Part shown: positions 1-11,639 of the stretch, piece by piece | Layout of the letters: each line of letters begins with the position of its first letter | How positions within the stretch are numbered: position 1 is the stretch's first letter | Source of the DNA: Flaveria trinervia | Lineage: Eukaryota; Streptophyta; Magnoliopsida; Asterales; Asteraceae | DNA: 64,000 bases | Assembly (NCBI GenBank): GCA_025506515.1 | Contig: CM046442.1 | Location: 10,863,154 to 10,927,153 of the forward strand | Direction of reading: 5' to 3' | Translations under genes and position numbers: made by a program | Notes under the pieces: model-generated | What the model was told of the DNA's origin: nothing | Databases searched by the model: none | The model's input: the letters and a program-made list of their open reading frames with translations, nothing else

Positions 1-543
1 CTAAGTGTAAATTTCTTCCGAAGAGAAATTTTCCCTCAGAAGTTATTTTTATATCTTCCGAAGCAAAATTTCTCAAAGGATAATTTTTCTTCTCGGAAGA
101 ACTTTTGGTATCAGAAGAAGCGATTGATTACATATCAGATCTACTTCCGAGGTTTACAAATTCTCCATTCGGAAAGCAAATCTAACCTTTGAAAGCAAAG
201 TTTTTGCTTCGGAAGACAAATTACCTTCAGAAATGTTTTACATTCGAAAGAAAGATTCTACTGTGCAACGTAAATCTCTTGGGCCCCACACTGTAAAAAG
301 CAAAGATTTTGTTAATGAGGTCGGATTATTTAACTGATTTTAACCTTACCGCCACTGTCATTTCATCCACTAAACCATCACATCACCTTATCCTAACCCC
401 CATTACCGCCTTCGCACCCTCTTTTAAATAATCTCGTCTGTTCAGTTTCATATTCTTACTTGCAACTTTTACAGCCCTAGAAATTTTTTTCTCCTCTGTA
501 ACTTTACCCAAGCTCAAACTCATCCACATTCACCTTTCTCCAA
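1..543 (+). repeat. Non-coding spacer with CTTCSGAAG palindrome cluster (element A)
   Basis: The first 270 bases contain many exact and decayed copies of the 9-bp palindrome CTTCCGAAG/CTTCGGAAG. From 270 to 543 the sequence is CT/AT-rich and leads to the ATG of the accessory ORF at 544. The matching spacer in element B is 52030-52618. No reading frame is supported. It may be the leader of a subgenomic or spliced message for the accessory ORF, but that is inference. Confidence 0.75.
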
Positions 544-3539
544 ATGGCTCTTAACCCTCAGCACAACCAGGTCACACTCCTTGATACTTCAAGGGATGCC
601 GACTTCTTTGAAATCATCTCCTTTCTTACCCAATCACCTTACTACACAGCACTTACCGTTAACCCCACTGTTTACTCCAATCACATGGCCGAATACTGGG
701 GAAATGGTCGAGCCAAAACCCTAAATGGGATTTGAGTACTAAGGTCCAGCATTTGTGGACAGGAGTTGATTATTACTGAACAACTCATCAGGGAGCATCT
801 AGAGCTTCATGATGAAGGAGATCCTACTGAGTTCCTGAAGGCAGACTTGGACAACACCTACATCCTTATGGGATATGGTGGCGACATCAGCAGGTCAACA
901 GTATACAAATTCAACTTCTCTTACAATTGGAAGTTTCTCCTCATTCACGACCTTCTATCTAAAGTCTCAAACCTTGAATCTTTGGTTAAGACTTTAGAAG
1001 CAAGGTCCGCCACTCAGCAACTTGAGATTGACAATCTCAAGGCTAAACTAGCTGAGAAATAGACAGAGAGGTCTGTCAGGCATGTACCTATTCAGGTCTC
1101 ATTGACTTCTTCCTCTAGCTCATCTAGCTCTCAAGATGATGCTACCAAAAAGGGGGAGAATGTTCAGAGACAAACACTTGAGGACCCCCTAAAGAGCCAT
1201 ACTTTAACTCTAATTTCAACTTCATCTACTCCTATCATCACTATGACTGAGCCATCTCAAGTCATTCTGCAGATTGACTCAAAGATGCTCAGTGATCTCT
1301 ACAGACTCTTCACCAAGTTTCTATTGAGATCCTCCACAGATCAGCCAAGCCCAGATGCTGCAATGCTCTACTTTGGAACCGAAGAACTTCAGAGGCTGAC
1401 TGCACTTTCTACCACTGTGGAAGAAGTTGGTCAACCTAAGGTCCACATGGAACCTAAGATTCATTTTGAAGGGGAAATGGAGACCGATGGCCCAACAACT
1501 GAAACAATTGGGACATAATCTGCATCTCCTCTAACTTCCGAAGCTGAAGTTAAAGCCTCGGAAGAACAAGCTGAATCTTCCAAAGCTGAAATGGAAGCTG
1601 CGGAAGGACTGTTTAAAATGTCCGAGGAACTGATCATCACAGATGCAATACTTGAAATGGCATCTGAGGTGAATAGCGAGGACTTTCTGAAACTTCCTCC
1701 ATCACAGACACCATCTCTACCTCTCTCACAGTCAGAACCCTCTCTCCAAGAACCACCACAGTCAAGCACTTCAAAAGAAAAAGGCAAAAGAAAATTGACT
1801 GCGGAAGAGCTTCAGGAAAAGGAGAATATTGAGAAACTTAAGAAGAAAGGATGACTTCTAACTGAGAAGTTGCTAGCTGCCAGTACAAAAGCAGCTGCAA
1901 CCAATCAGGAGGCGGTTAACAACAAAAGAAGAGAAGAGATCATTGACTAGCTTATCCAAATGGGAGCCGCCAATGAAGAGACACTCCTGCTACCACTAGA
2001 GGAGTTGGTGGATCTGGAGAAGGCAACCCGGCTGAAACTTGAAGAAGAAGCCAGGTTGGCCTTGAAGAAAGAAGAAGAAAAATAGAAGGAGGTTGAGCTG
2101 CAGCTGAGGAGAGACTGGATAAACTTCCTATTCTCCAGAGGCTTTAATCTTCAAGAACTTTCTCCACACAATGATGATACGATCCTATGGCTCTACAAAA
2201 AAGAGCAGGATCAAATGGAGAAAGAAAGGAAGAAGGCTGCAAGAGAGAAGGAAAAGGAGAAGAAGAAGAAGAAGAAGAATGAAGAAAAGGATAGGGACAC
2301 TGCAACCAAGAAGCTCATTGAGAAGGCCTGGATGAAAGACTATCTTTGGGCCCATGGCTTCTCTAGCAGGCAAGTTGGTCCCATGTCTGAAAAGACACTT
2401 CAACGGATTGTTAGTGAAATCAAGGCTGACATCCGGATGGGGAAGAGAAAAGAGATGTACAGAAGGGTAAAGGGTATGACCTTCACCGCAACCACTCCAC
2501 CTCAACCTGAACCCTCACCTTCACCCTTCACCATTAAAACCGAACCTTTCACCCCTGAACCCACACCATTACCCATAGCTTCTCCCTCACCACAACCACC
2601 TAATCTTCCAATCCTTCAACCCAAAACACTAGCCAGAACCTCTGAACCTCAACCTACCCAACTGCCATCCAAACCATCCCCTCAGCCTTCTCAACATCTC
2701 TCTCTTGAGGAGTTTAAGGTAATCAAGACCAAGCTCATCAACTGCACTACTCTGAGCGAAGTCTCATGTGATGAAGATTCTGTCAACATTACCTATGTTG
2801 ATGGATCCTCTTGTTCCCTCACAAGAGATCAATTTCTTGATTTACCTAGAGGAACACTGGACCAGGCAGGTAGACTTCTAGGCCTCAACTCAGATTCATT
2901 AAATGATGAAGAGAAGAAACTTAGAAGGAAACTGGTGACTCTGCTGGACATTAAGAAAGAGGACAAGATTCCAAGTCAGTCTCTTGTGCCTAGAAAGAAC
3001 ATAGTCCAGTGGAGGTTCGATGAAGCTTCTCACAACTTTGTTGTGGAAAGGGAGAATGGCGAAGTCAATAGACTCAATGCAACCTCTCTGCTACACTCCA
3101 GCAGGTTTGACATTGTTGAGTTAGCAGAGAAACCATTCTCGAACCCCTCCAACTCTGAAGCTTTTGCTCTCATCAGAAATCATCTTAGCAGCCTTCACCT
3201 AGCCGAGTTAACTGCAAAGGCCAAGATTGTAGAAGAGTTGAGATTGAGAAGACAGGAAGACAAGGAAAGACCTCCCACCAAAGACACTGCCTTCTACAGA
3301 TGGTGGAGGGTCCAGAATTGAAACCTATAGTCAGATGGGAATATGATTACAACTCCCATCAACTAACTCTTTTCAGAGAGCAACAACAGAGGGTACATGT
3401 TATCTAAGGTGACAGACTGGATTTCCTGTCCACCAAGGATCTGTGCAAACTTCTCAGCACCACATCAGGGAAAAACAAGGAAACAGACAAATATTTACTC
3501 TCCTTGGTGCTGAAAGTTTTGAGAAGCAGAAACAAATGA
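544..3539 (+). pseudogene. Accessory 3' ORF of element A (broken)
   Basis: The reading frame is chopped by stops and frame changes at 733, 1060, 1516, 1852 and between 1855 and 2215. N-terminal domain (544-940): starts MALNPQHNQV, with conserved SICGQEL and GYGGDIS motifs. Middle: a Ser/Thr/Glu-rich linker and Lys/Glu-rich coiled coil (about 2215-2320). Then a segment around WMKDYLWAHGF, a Pro-rich linker (about 2490-2690), a conserved domain (about 2700-3320, motif LTRDQFLDLPRGTL) and a C-terminal block around VRWEYDY (about 3330-3539) in the -1 frame. Several stops look like C-to-T changes (CGA to TGA at 733, CAG to TAG at 1060). Compared with element B, about 1.2 kb is missing near 945. 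No signal peptide or membrane helix is visible, so 'env-like' describes position only. Function unknown. Confidence 0.75.
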
Positions 3540-3556
3540 AGTTTTGGTAGCATCAG

Positions 3557-3569
3557 CCTAGGGGGAGTT
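3557..3569 (+). other. Polypurine tract of element A
   Basis: The run CCTAGGGGGAGTT sits directly before the TG of the 3' LTR and is identical in element B (57029-57041). A polypurine tract primes plus-strand DNA synthesis in LTR retrotransposons. Confidence 0.85.
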
Positions 3570-4413
3570 TGTTGGATCAAGAAGAGGCTAATGCAACCAA
3601 AACTAAGTCACTTAGATAATTTTGGTACTAAATGCAAAGGCTTCCGAAGCTTAGCATGAAACTTCCGAAGGTTGTAGAGTTCTTCCGAAGACAAAATAAA
3701 AAATCAACTTCCGAAGACAAAACTCTACTTCCGAAGTTCAAGCCTTAGAAGAATGAACTAAAGACCACTTCCGAAGTATGATGAAAAGAAGAAGTCTCCA
3801 AGCCTTGGAAGAAACAGCCTCTTCCGAAATATAAATGGCTTCGGAAATACTTACTCTTCCGAAGTCATTTAACCTTCGGAAGACACTGCTATGACCAGTG
3901 GACACAAGTATGGTCTCTGACACTCCGCTGCAGACCTCTGATACTGTTTGGCTTCTTCCTAAAGAGCCATGCAGTTAACCATAATTTATTCCACTATTCA
4001 CCTTTTCATGATAGTACATGTTACCAACTTTAGTTGGTGACAAAAGGTAAGTCAGGGACATGTCCTGACTACCAAATCTCAGATAAGACTTTATCCGAGA
4101 TACCTTAAACTTTAGTCTTGTAGTATAGACTTTAGCTAGAGGATCCCAGCTGGTATCAAAGTATATCCGGCCGTAGGTAGTATTATATATAGGTTCTCTT
4201 TATAACTCATTATAACAACAACTACTGCTTGTAAGAGTCTTGTATTTTGAGTTGAGAAGTAATATATAAAAGTATCTTGAAAATTACTTCCTGTGTTCTT
4301 TATTACTTTCTATATTGTAATAAACTCTTATTGATTCTATCTTAACCCGAGTATTGTTCTAGGCGAGTTTGAGAGAAAAACATAAGTGTTTAGTGACAAA
4401 CATCGATCCTGCA
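3570..4413 (+). repeat. 3' LTR of element A
   Basis: 844 bp, starting TGTTGGATCAAG and ending CGATCCTGCA, collinear with the 856-bp LTRs of element B. U3 holds a cluster of CTTCSGAAG palindromes (about 3640-3880). A TATA-like TATTATATATAG lies at 4181-4192, so transcription would start near 4215. The partner LTR is outside the window. Confidence 0.9.
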
Positions 4414-5072
4414 GAAATTAACAGGCTTAATTATTTTACTAATCTTAATGAAATCATGATTTTTTTACGGTTAAGATGGAGACGAGAACATCATCATGAA
4501 CAATAAAAGGTAAAAAAGGTTGAAAGGGCAAAAACTTATAACTCTCTTTTGAAAGCTTGTTTTGGGTTAAATCTAGTTCTATGATTGTTTAAACATAAAT
4601 AACTTTTATATAGTACATCATTTTCTAAAAAAACTTATGATATAAAATAAAGAATTCATTGTTTTTTTAATTTTAATATAGTATTATTATTATTTTGTAA
4701 AATAAAAGATCTATTTTCAAAATTATCTATAACAAATAATAGTGTACGTAATTATACATATAGGTTAAATGATTATAAGCGTCGGGGAACCATGCATTCA
4801 TCTCGGGTTGGGCTCTCGGCCATGTTGACTTACGTATGTCTTGTTGACTAAACGATCAAGTACATCATGTCTCATCCCCTCTCTCCTCAAAGCCTTCTGA
4901 AATGTCAAAATAACACTATTATGATAACCGTAATTCCAAAATTATGTTTGTGTGATTACATATTCCTCCTTAATACCATAAATTACATATTTTCTCAATC
5001 TAAAAATCAGTTACATGTTTCTCATTCTTAAAACATATATATATTACATATATAACCATTTTATTCAAATTA
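4414..5072. other. Intergenic, nothing recognised
   Basis: AT-rich DNA without a supported reading frame. The first five bases (GAAAT) are the presumed target-site copy of element A. Bases 5064-5072 (TTCAAATTA) are the left target-site copy of the next element. Confidence 0.6.
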
Positions 5073-6742
5073 GAGTAAATGACAAATTTTGTCCTAAGTA
5101 TACCTAAAATTATAGATATTGTCCTTAAATTTTCATAATTACACTGAGTGTTTTTTATTTAAAAACTTATCACACTGTATATCCGTTCTACTAACAAAAG
5201 TTAACTTTTTCAGTTAGTTTTTTTGTAAAAGACCATTTTACCCTTACTCCTTAAAGGATAAAATCTGTAATTTTCACTAATCTTTTATTTTTTTCTTTTT
5301 CTTTTTATTTTATTTACTTTGCTTCTTGTTAATTTTTTTCTCTTTCCTAACCACTTTTATTTTAATAAATTATTTTCTTAATGGTTATTTTTCTCTTAAC
5401 CCTTAAAATGACGAAATGTGTTATTATTATTTTATTATTTTATTATTATTTTAATTTTATTTTCTTAACTTTTATTTATTTTTAGAACCTTTTTTTAATA
5501 AATAAGAATAGATACTAGTAATAACTTAGTTTTATTTTTTTATAAAATGTAATTTTATTTATAGATATTTTTTCTTATAATTTTTTTATTCGTTCAATTT
5601 GTTCATTACCTTTGTAATAAAACTAATAGAAATTAGACAACTAGATTTTTAACTTTTTTGATACAAGATTTTTTAATCGTTTCAAATTATTTGGTTTAGG
5701 GTTATATTCGAAAACGGTTAGAGAAAGTAAGATTTTGGTTTATGATATGAATTTTTGATTTTTCGTATTCAATCAAATAGTTTGTTTTTAAATATAAATA
5801 TAGTGTGATGATGCGTTACTTTAATTTAAAATAAAATATACTATAAGTTTACTAAAGAACTACTAGGAGTTATTAAATAAACAATTAGTCAAAAAAAATT
5901 TAAATATACTTTTATTCATGCTTTTATTTAAACTATTAATAATATTTTTTATCAAAGGAAATCAAAAACCAAACCACTTAAAATTAAAACAAAATCAAAC
6001 CTATCAGTTACTAAAGGTTTGCTTTGATTTGGTTTTACGATTAAGTTTATTGAACCTTTTTTTAGTAAAAACACTTAAATACTCCATATATTAATTAATG
6101 TTTAATTATACATATAGCTCAACTTAGAATACTTATAACTAAGTAAAATATAAAAAAAGTTATATTCTAAAATCATACGGTCTCTAATAGGTTTTTAATA
6201 TAAACCGTTAGCCAAACTGTTTAAAATAATTACAAATTCTTATACCTAAAAGGTAATAGAAAAATGATGATGAAACAAAATCGATTACTAGTTCAATTTT
6301 TATAACATAAAAAATATTGTAAGCTCTCCATCTTGTTCTCGTATGATTAGAAAGGTAGATAACTAATTTGTAAAAATAAAAAATATAATAGATTAAAAAA
6401 ACCTATAGATAAAATTTTATTTTATAAAAATGATATTTAAGTAATAATATTTAAGATAAGTTTATAAAATAAAAAAAGTGATTAATAAGATAAAGTAAAT
6501 AAAATTAAAACAAAATGGAATTAGTAAAAGATTAAGGAAAATTACAAATTTCGTCCTTCAAGGGATAAAAGCAAAATGATGCATTCACACAAAACTAACG
6601 GAAAAAAGTTAACTTCAGTTAGTAGAAAGAGCATAAAACGTGATAAGTTTTTAAATAAAGTACGCTCGATGTAATTATCAAAGTTTAAGGACAAGATCCA
6701 TAATTTTAAATATACGTAAAAGACAAAATTTGTAATTTACTT
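5073..6742. mobile_element. Non-autonomous MULE-like element with ~210-bp terminal inverted repeats
   Basis: The left end (5073-5280) and the reverse complement of the right end (6535-6742) align over about 210 bases, beginning GAGTAAATGACAAATTTTGTC-like and sharing ATTTAAAAACTTATCAC and TAACTTTTTTCxGTTAGT. The flanks are TTCAAATTA (5064-5072) and TTAAAATTA (6743-6751), a 9-bp target duplication with one mismatch, as expected for Mutator-like elements. The 1.25-kb interior is AT-rich with no transposase frame, so it could only move with help from another element. Confidence 0.8.
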
Positions 6743-7176
6743 TTAAAATTAAACAATTAAATTATTAATTTACTTTGTTTTCACTAAAATATATTTTGTA
6801 TTGATGTTGTTATTATAATTTTTCTAAAACATTGACAATTGTGTTTTGTGTTTAAAGATACAACTTTGATTATTAGTGATCGTTATTTTCAAATAAAGTT
6901 TTGAGCTTTTTTATTTGGTGATATGATTTTGTTGTTTATATATATATAGAAGAGTCGAACTTGTGAAAATATATAATTGCTGGTTTTAGAAATGAAAATG
7001 TGTTAAAATACCTTAGTAAAAATACGGGTAAATAGTCAATTAATAAATAATTTTAATAAAATGGGTAAATATATATGTCTTAAAAAGAAAAATATGTAAT
7101 TGATTTATCGGTTTGAGTAAATATGTAATTAATAATTATAGGAAGAGGAATAATGTAAATGCCCTTTCATTATATA
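6743..7176. other. Intergenic, nothing recognised
   Basis: AT-rich, with short TA runs near 6938. No coding frame, RNA gene or further repeat structure is seen. Confidence 0.5.
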
Positions 7177-7527
7177 TAAGGGTGAGTAAGAATCGATTTT
7201 ATCTGCCAGAACACAATGATAGCAGTGAACCATACGAGAACAAAACAGAACAAAACAACAAGAAACTAATAACCAACAAAACTGGAACCATACCATCTTG
7301 TTATATCGAACAAAACGGAACACCTGATTTTTAATTAATTATAACATCAGGTCGTTAATTGGTTTCTTACTAGTTTTTCAATAAAACTGGAACCAGTTTA
7401 TCACGTTAAGAACTAAACCTATTAGGTTAGCATAATGTTTGGTTCTGGTTTTCAAATTTATGTTATCCAGATCCTGCTTTCAACGGGTTCAAGTTCGATC
7501 AGATTTAAATCGGTTGCACACTCCTAA
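7177..7527. mobile_element. Possible hAT-like MITE
   Basis: The ends are weakly inverted: TAAGGGTGAGTAAGAATCG at the left and, on the other strand, TTAGGAGTGTGCAACCGAT at the right. The interior repeats GGAACCA/GGTTC-type words. Short non-coding elements of this form are often hAT-related in plants. The 8-bp target duplication is not convincing, so the class is tentative. The open frames across it have no family resemblance. Confidence 0.35.
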
Positions 7528-7879
7528 TAATTTAGTATAGATATAGATTATCTTTCCATAAAAAAAATATATTTCTATATTTTAGGATAAAATAACTTGA
7601 TTAACGAAGAGCATTGGAAAATATAACTAGAAGAAGGAGAAATAATATATTAATACTTCTCACTTTCTCAAGGAAAAAGAAAAGGAAGAAACCGGAAGAA
7701 CACAAGTATAATGAACCAAAATATAAAACTAAGCCAAAAAGGTATTTGTTGGTTGCTCGTGAATCACTTTAACTTGTATCAAAAAGCTATTTTGCATGAT
7801 CGACCTTTCGTGATATGACCTACCACTTTAACATCTTCACTTTTTCATCTTCTTATGAATACTAAATAAAATTTTTTGA

Positions 7880-8132
7880 TTGGAGAGTCAAAAGTTATTT
7901 TTTTAACGGTCAACGAATAATTATTAAACCGGTCACCGGGTAATCTCATTGGTGAAAGGCCACCCACGCCCGCGAACATAGACAGTACTGGTGACCCGGC
8001 TCGCCCACAATTCCAAAGGAAACCCACCACCCAAATGCCCTCTATGGTAAAATCCTTGGCCCACTTAGAATATATTATACTTAGTAAGACTCCAACGCAT
8101 GATCTTTATTTTGAAAAGTCATAGGACGACTT
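7880..8132 (-). repeat. Dispersed repeat, copy 1 of 3
   Basis: About 250 bp, clearly related to 17216-17478 and 25238-25477. Shared landmarks in order are AACGGTCAAC, GGTCACC, CGCGAACA-AGACAG, CTCGCCCA and AGACTCCAAC. Read on the minus strand it ends CGTTGACCGTT followed by an A-run, which would suit a SINE-like element. I cannot find a convincing tRNA-type A/B box, so the class is open. Confidence 0.6.
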
Positions 8133-8343
8133 ATCCTAAACCATTTGATATAGGACTAATCGGCAGAGCCAAAAGTTATTAGGTTAATGGAGTGAATATG
8201 TAAATTCAAATACGACATACATATTAATTTGTGAAAATAGAAGCAACCCAACTCGAACACAAATAAAGTGGTGTCGTGTATGTTTTATTGTTTTGTGTTT
8301 TGGATCTACCTTTTTTTATTTTTGTTTTTGGTATATTTCTAAA

Positions 8344-8873
8344 CTAGTTTTAGTAAACTTGTGTATTACACGGGTTAAATAAATGAAATATTAATATAAT
8401 AAAATTTGTTAATTATAAAATGATATTTTAGAAATATGATATGAATGAAATTACGTATGAGAAATTATTATAACTAATAAAACAGGGATATTAATTTTTT
8501 ATAATTTTTTTATAATTTTTTCCAAAAAATAATCATTTTGTTCTAAAACGCATCATATAAAAATGTCATTTTCAAAATTTTTTCTTACTATAACTATCAA
8601 TTTTATTTATTTTTGGTTTTATAAAATGAATTTTTAAAAATACCAATTTTTAAATATTTCGTATTTTTATTAAGTTGTATGCTTTAAAAATTTATATGAA
8701 AAAATATATATTTAAAAATAACATTAATAGATAGATATCTTTTTTTAATTTATTAAATATAAATGAATCTAGATAATTATTTAAGATGAGAGAGAAGTGG
8801 AAAAACTTTAATGAGGATGATTGTGACGCTGACAAATGACATTTCAAGTTACTATTTTATTAAAGTAAGAAGA
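8344..8873 (-). mobile_element. Non-autonomous Helitron-like element, copy a
   Basis: On the minus strand it starts TCTTCTTACTTTAATAAAAT next to an A, and ends with a GC-containing hairpin (CCCGTGTAATACAC region) about ten bases before a terminal CTAG followed by T. This matches the Helitron pattern of 5' TC, 3' hairpin plus CTRR, and insertion between A and T with no duplication. The interior (about 530 bp) is AT-rich and non-coding. Related copies lie at 11106-11639, 19932-20390 and 25849-26380. Confidence 0.65.
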
Positions 8874-11105
8874 TATTAAAAATGACTTGATGTATTATTA
8901 TGAATAGATTAGATTTCCTTAAAAAATAAAGTGTTTAAAAGGATAATTAATTATAGTTCCGAAAAGAAATAGTAGGATGAAAAATTAGTAAACAAAGCAT
9001 TAAACCTTACTTGTTAATAATTTTTAAGAACCTTTCTAAAATCTAGATGTGTTTTTCATAAAACTCTTAAATTCAAACAAGTTAACGTATACTTATGAAC
9101 TTTGTCGTGTTTAGATTGATCTGTTTAATAAACCGGTTACATCCAAAAACATGACTATTTTTGTATCTATTGAATATTCATGTAGTGTGATGATGTTAAA
9201 ATGATCCATCAATGAGCATGTAATGTCTAGTCAATAGTCAATTATTGGGACTTTTGGGCGTTTTAAAGGTTAGAAAAGAGTGGCGTAAACAAGTTGGTAT
9301 TGTCAACACTAATAAATAATAATGGCTTAAGAGCCTCAACTTATAGGCCACCACCATACGGATATTCAAACACATATTCTACAAACCATATAATTGCAAC
9401 GAATATTCCCACCACATCGTTATACTATTCATCAAATGGGGCCTGTCTAGAGTGACAACTTGACGTAACACGAAAATATAATCCGAATTGGATGCTCAAT
9501 TATCATCTTTCATACCGAGTCCCCTAGCCGTTTATAATTACCTGTCAGTGTAGTGGGTTTTTTAGGGTTGGCGTAATAGATCAGACACGACACGATAAGA
9601 TACGAACATGATAAGTGTTGACACGGACATGACACAATAACCAATTGTGTCATTTTTTTAAGACACGAACACGTACATCTTTAGAATCAGGTTACACGAT
9701 AAAACCGGTTTAAACACGATAAAAATCACACGGTTAGTGAAACAAAAATTGACTAAAGTTCATCAAATTCCTAGATAATCCACAATCTTTAACATAATAA
9801 TTCTTGACATATCTGAAAGAAAAGTTCATAACAATCTATTTTAACTGATAACATAGTTTAAAAAGGTAACAAGCGAAGTACGAAGAGGCCTCAGGTAGAG
9901 GCCAGAGATTCGACCAGTGGTACTATGGTAGTTGTATTCGATTAAGTGGTTGGGTAGAGGATAGGGTTTTTAAATTGAATGTGAACAATAATAACATATA
10001 TCATAAACATATATTTTATTATTTTAATAAGCTAAAAATATAAACAGGTGGGTTAAAAGGTTAATAAGTGTTTGATTAGTTAAAACACGATTTTTGTTAT
10101 GCCTTTAACATGTCGACCTGTTAAGTATACTCATTTTTATGCGCTTTAAGTATACTCGTTTATGATTTTATGTGATTAAAAACTAAATTCTGGAATTCTT
10201 ATTACATAAAGCAGCATCTTAAACTCAAATCAGAACCAACTCAAATTATCATTATTTAACTACACATTAAATAGTTATGAATTTCAAATAACTAGTACTA
10301 AGCCTCCGTGTTGTGGTAAGGGGTATAAAACCATATCAAATAGAACAATGTCGCACGCCATTAGCGACCATCAACACCGGAAAATCTCATATTAAAAAAG
10401 AAATAAAAAACAAAAAAATAAAACTAAACGGAAAATAGACGTAAAACGTTAAACCACGCACGTGACACATAAAACTTTAAGAAAATAAGTAAGTTGATCT
10501 AGGAGTCGCACGTTACGATAAATATGTAAGTGCGAAAAAAAATTAGCATAACAATGTTGAGCCTCAAGTGGATGTTACAATATGTTAACTATCTAAATTT
10601 AGACCTACAATTGAAATTTTGTAAAAATAAAAGTATTGGAGACTAAAGTTAAAAATAAAAAATTATAGGGATTAAATTATAAAATATGTAAAAGTATTAG
10701 ATTTAAAAACAAATGTTAAAAAGAAAAAAAAAGTATAACCTTTTGTACACATTGTACTATAATTAATGCATATCAATCAACACTTAAAACTTAGTTGATT
10801 AAATGACAACTTAGGATACAACTATTAAAGCATATGGTACAATTATAATGCACCAACCAAGTTAATTATTAGTATTATATATTATATTAATTCCAAGTAT
10901 CTAAAAATTTTAGAATACAATTTATTATATTTTTTAATATTATATAATATATTAACATACTGGATTTCGATGAGGGTAAATAAATATAAGACTGGATTTA
11001 GGATATCATAACTTCATACCTATTCTAACCAGTGAAAATTGTAGTTTATCTCACTTATTAATGTTAGAAAAATATTCTCTTTTCGAAATGCATATATAAA
11101 GTTAT
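8874..11105. other. Intergenic; one possible degraded hAT-like element
   Basis: No gene is supported. Between about 9568 and 10160 the sequence carries ACACGACACGATA-type words at the left and related inverted words at the right (AACACGAT, GTCGACCTGTTAAG), as in short hAT-related elements, but its ends are not resolved. The rest is plain AT-rich DNA. Confidence 0.35.
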
Positions 11106-11639
11106 ATTTTTACTCTAATAACAAGGTGAATAAGAATATCACATATTAGCATCACATTCATTTTAATCAAATTTTTTCCGTTTTTCTTTCATATTAAATA
11201 ACTATATTAATTACTAATAATACTATTTATTTATCTATATAATATAATTAGTTTTTTAATAAATTAAGAAGAGATCTTTTTATTAATGTTACTTCTATTG
11301 AAAAAGTTTTTTAATAAAAAAACTATTTTTTGTAAAAATCAAGCTATTTTTACGTAATATTTTAAAATGAGTTTTTAAAGTAATTTTTTTATAAAAAATA
11401 ATTAATATAGGGAGTTATAGTAATGAAATTTTTAAAAATTAATTTTTTTAAAATATCAATTTGAAACAAAATATTTAATTTATTTTTAATTTTGTTTTTA
11501 AGTTCGTATTATTGTTTTATTAGTTATAGTTATACTTATAAATAATCACAATCTAGCATGTCTTAGTATATTATTTAATAATTAATAATTTTTATTTTAT
11601 TTATTTAACTCATGTAATATATGGGTTTATTGAAGTTAG
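11106..11639 (+). mobile_element. Helitron-like element, copy b (degraded)
   Basis: Same family as 8344-8873 but in plus orientation and more decayed. Near the right end AACTCATGTAATATATGGGTT can form the 3' hairpin, followed by a terminal GTTAG where the other copies have CTAG. The left end is set only by alignment. Confidence 0.45.

Larger units (their letters stand above)
1..4413 (+). mobile_element. Element A: 3' end of a Sirevirus-like Copia retrotransposon, cut by the window edge
   Basis: This stretch aligns throughout with the 3' part of element B (52060-57897). In order it holds a palindrome-rich spacer, an accessory ORF, a polypurine tract and a 3' LTR. The window starts just after the point where RNase H ends in element B, so gag, protease, integrase and RT would lie upstream of base 1. 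The LTR runs TG...CA (3570-4413) and is followed by GAAAT, the expected 3' target-site copy, whose partner is outside the window. Assignment to Sireviruses (SIRE/Maximus Copia lineage) rests on element B, on the long extra ORF after RNase H and on the GGGGGAGTT polypurine tract. Confidence 0.85.

Noticed and set aside
544..3539. Calling the accessory ORF an envelope gene
   Set aside because: No signal peptide, membrane helix or furin-like site is visible. The position alone is not enough.
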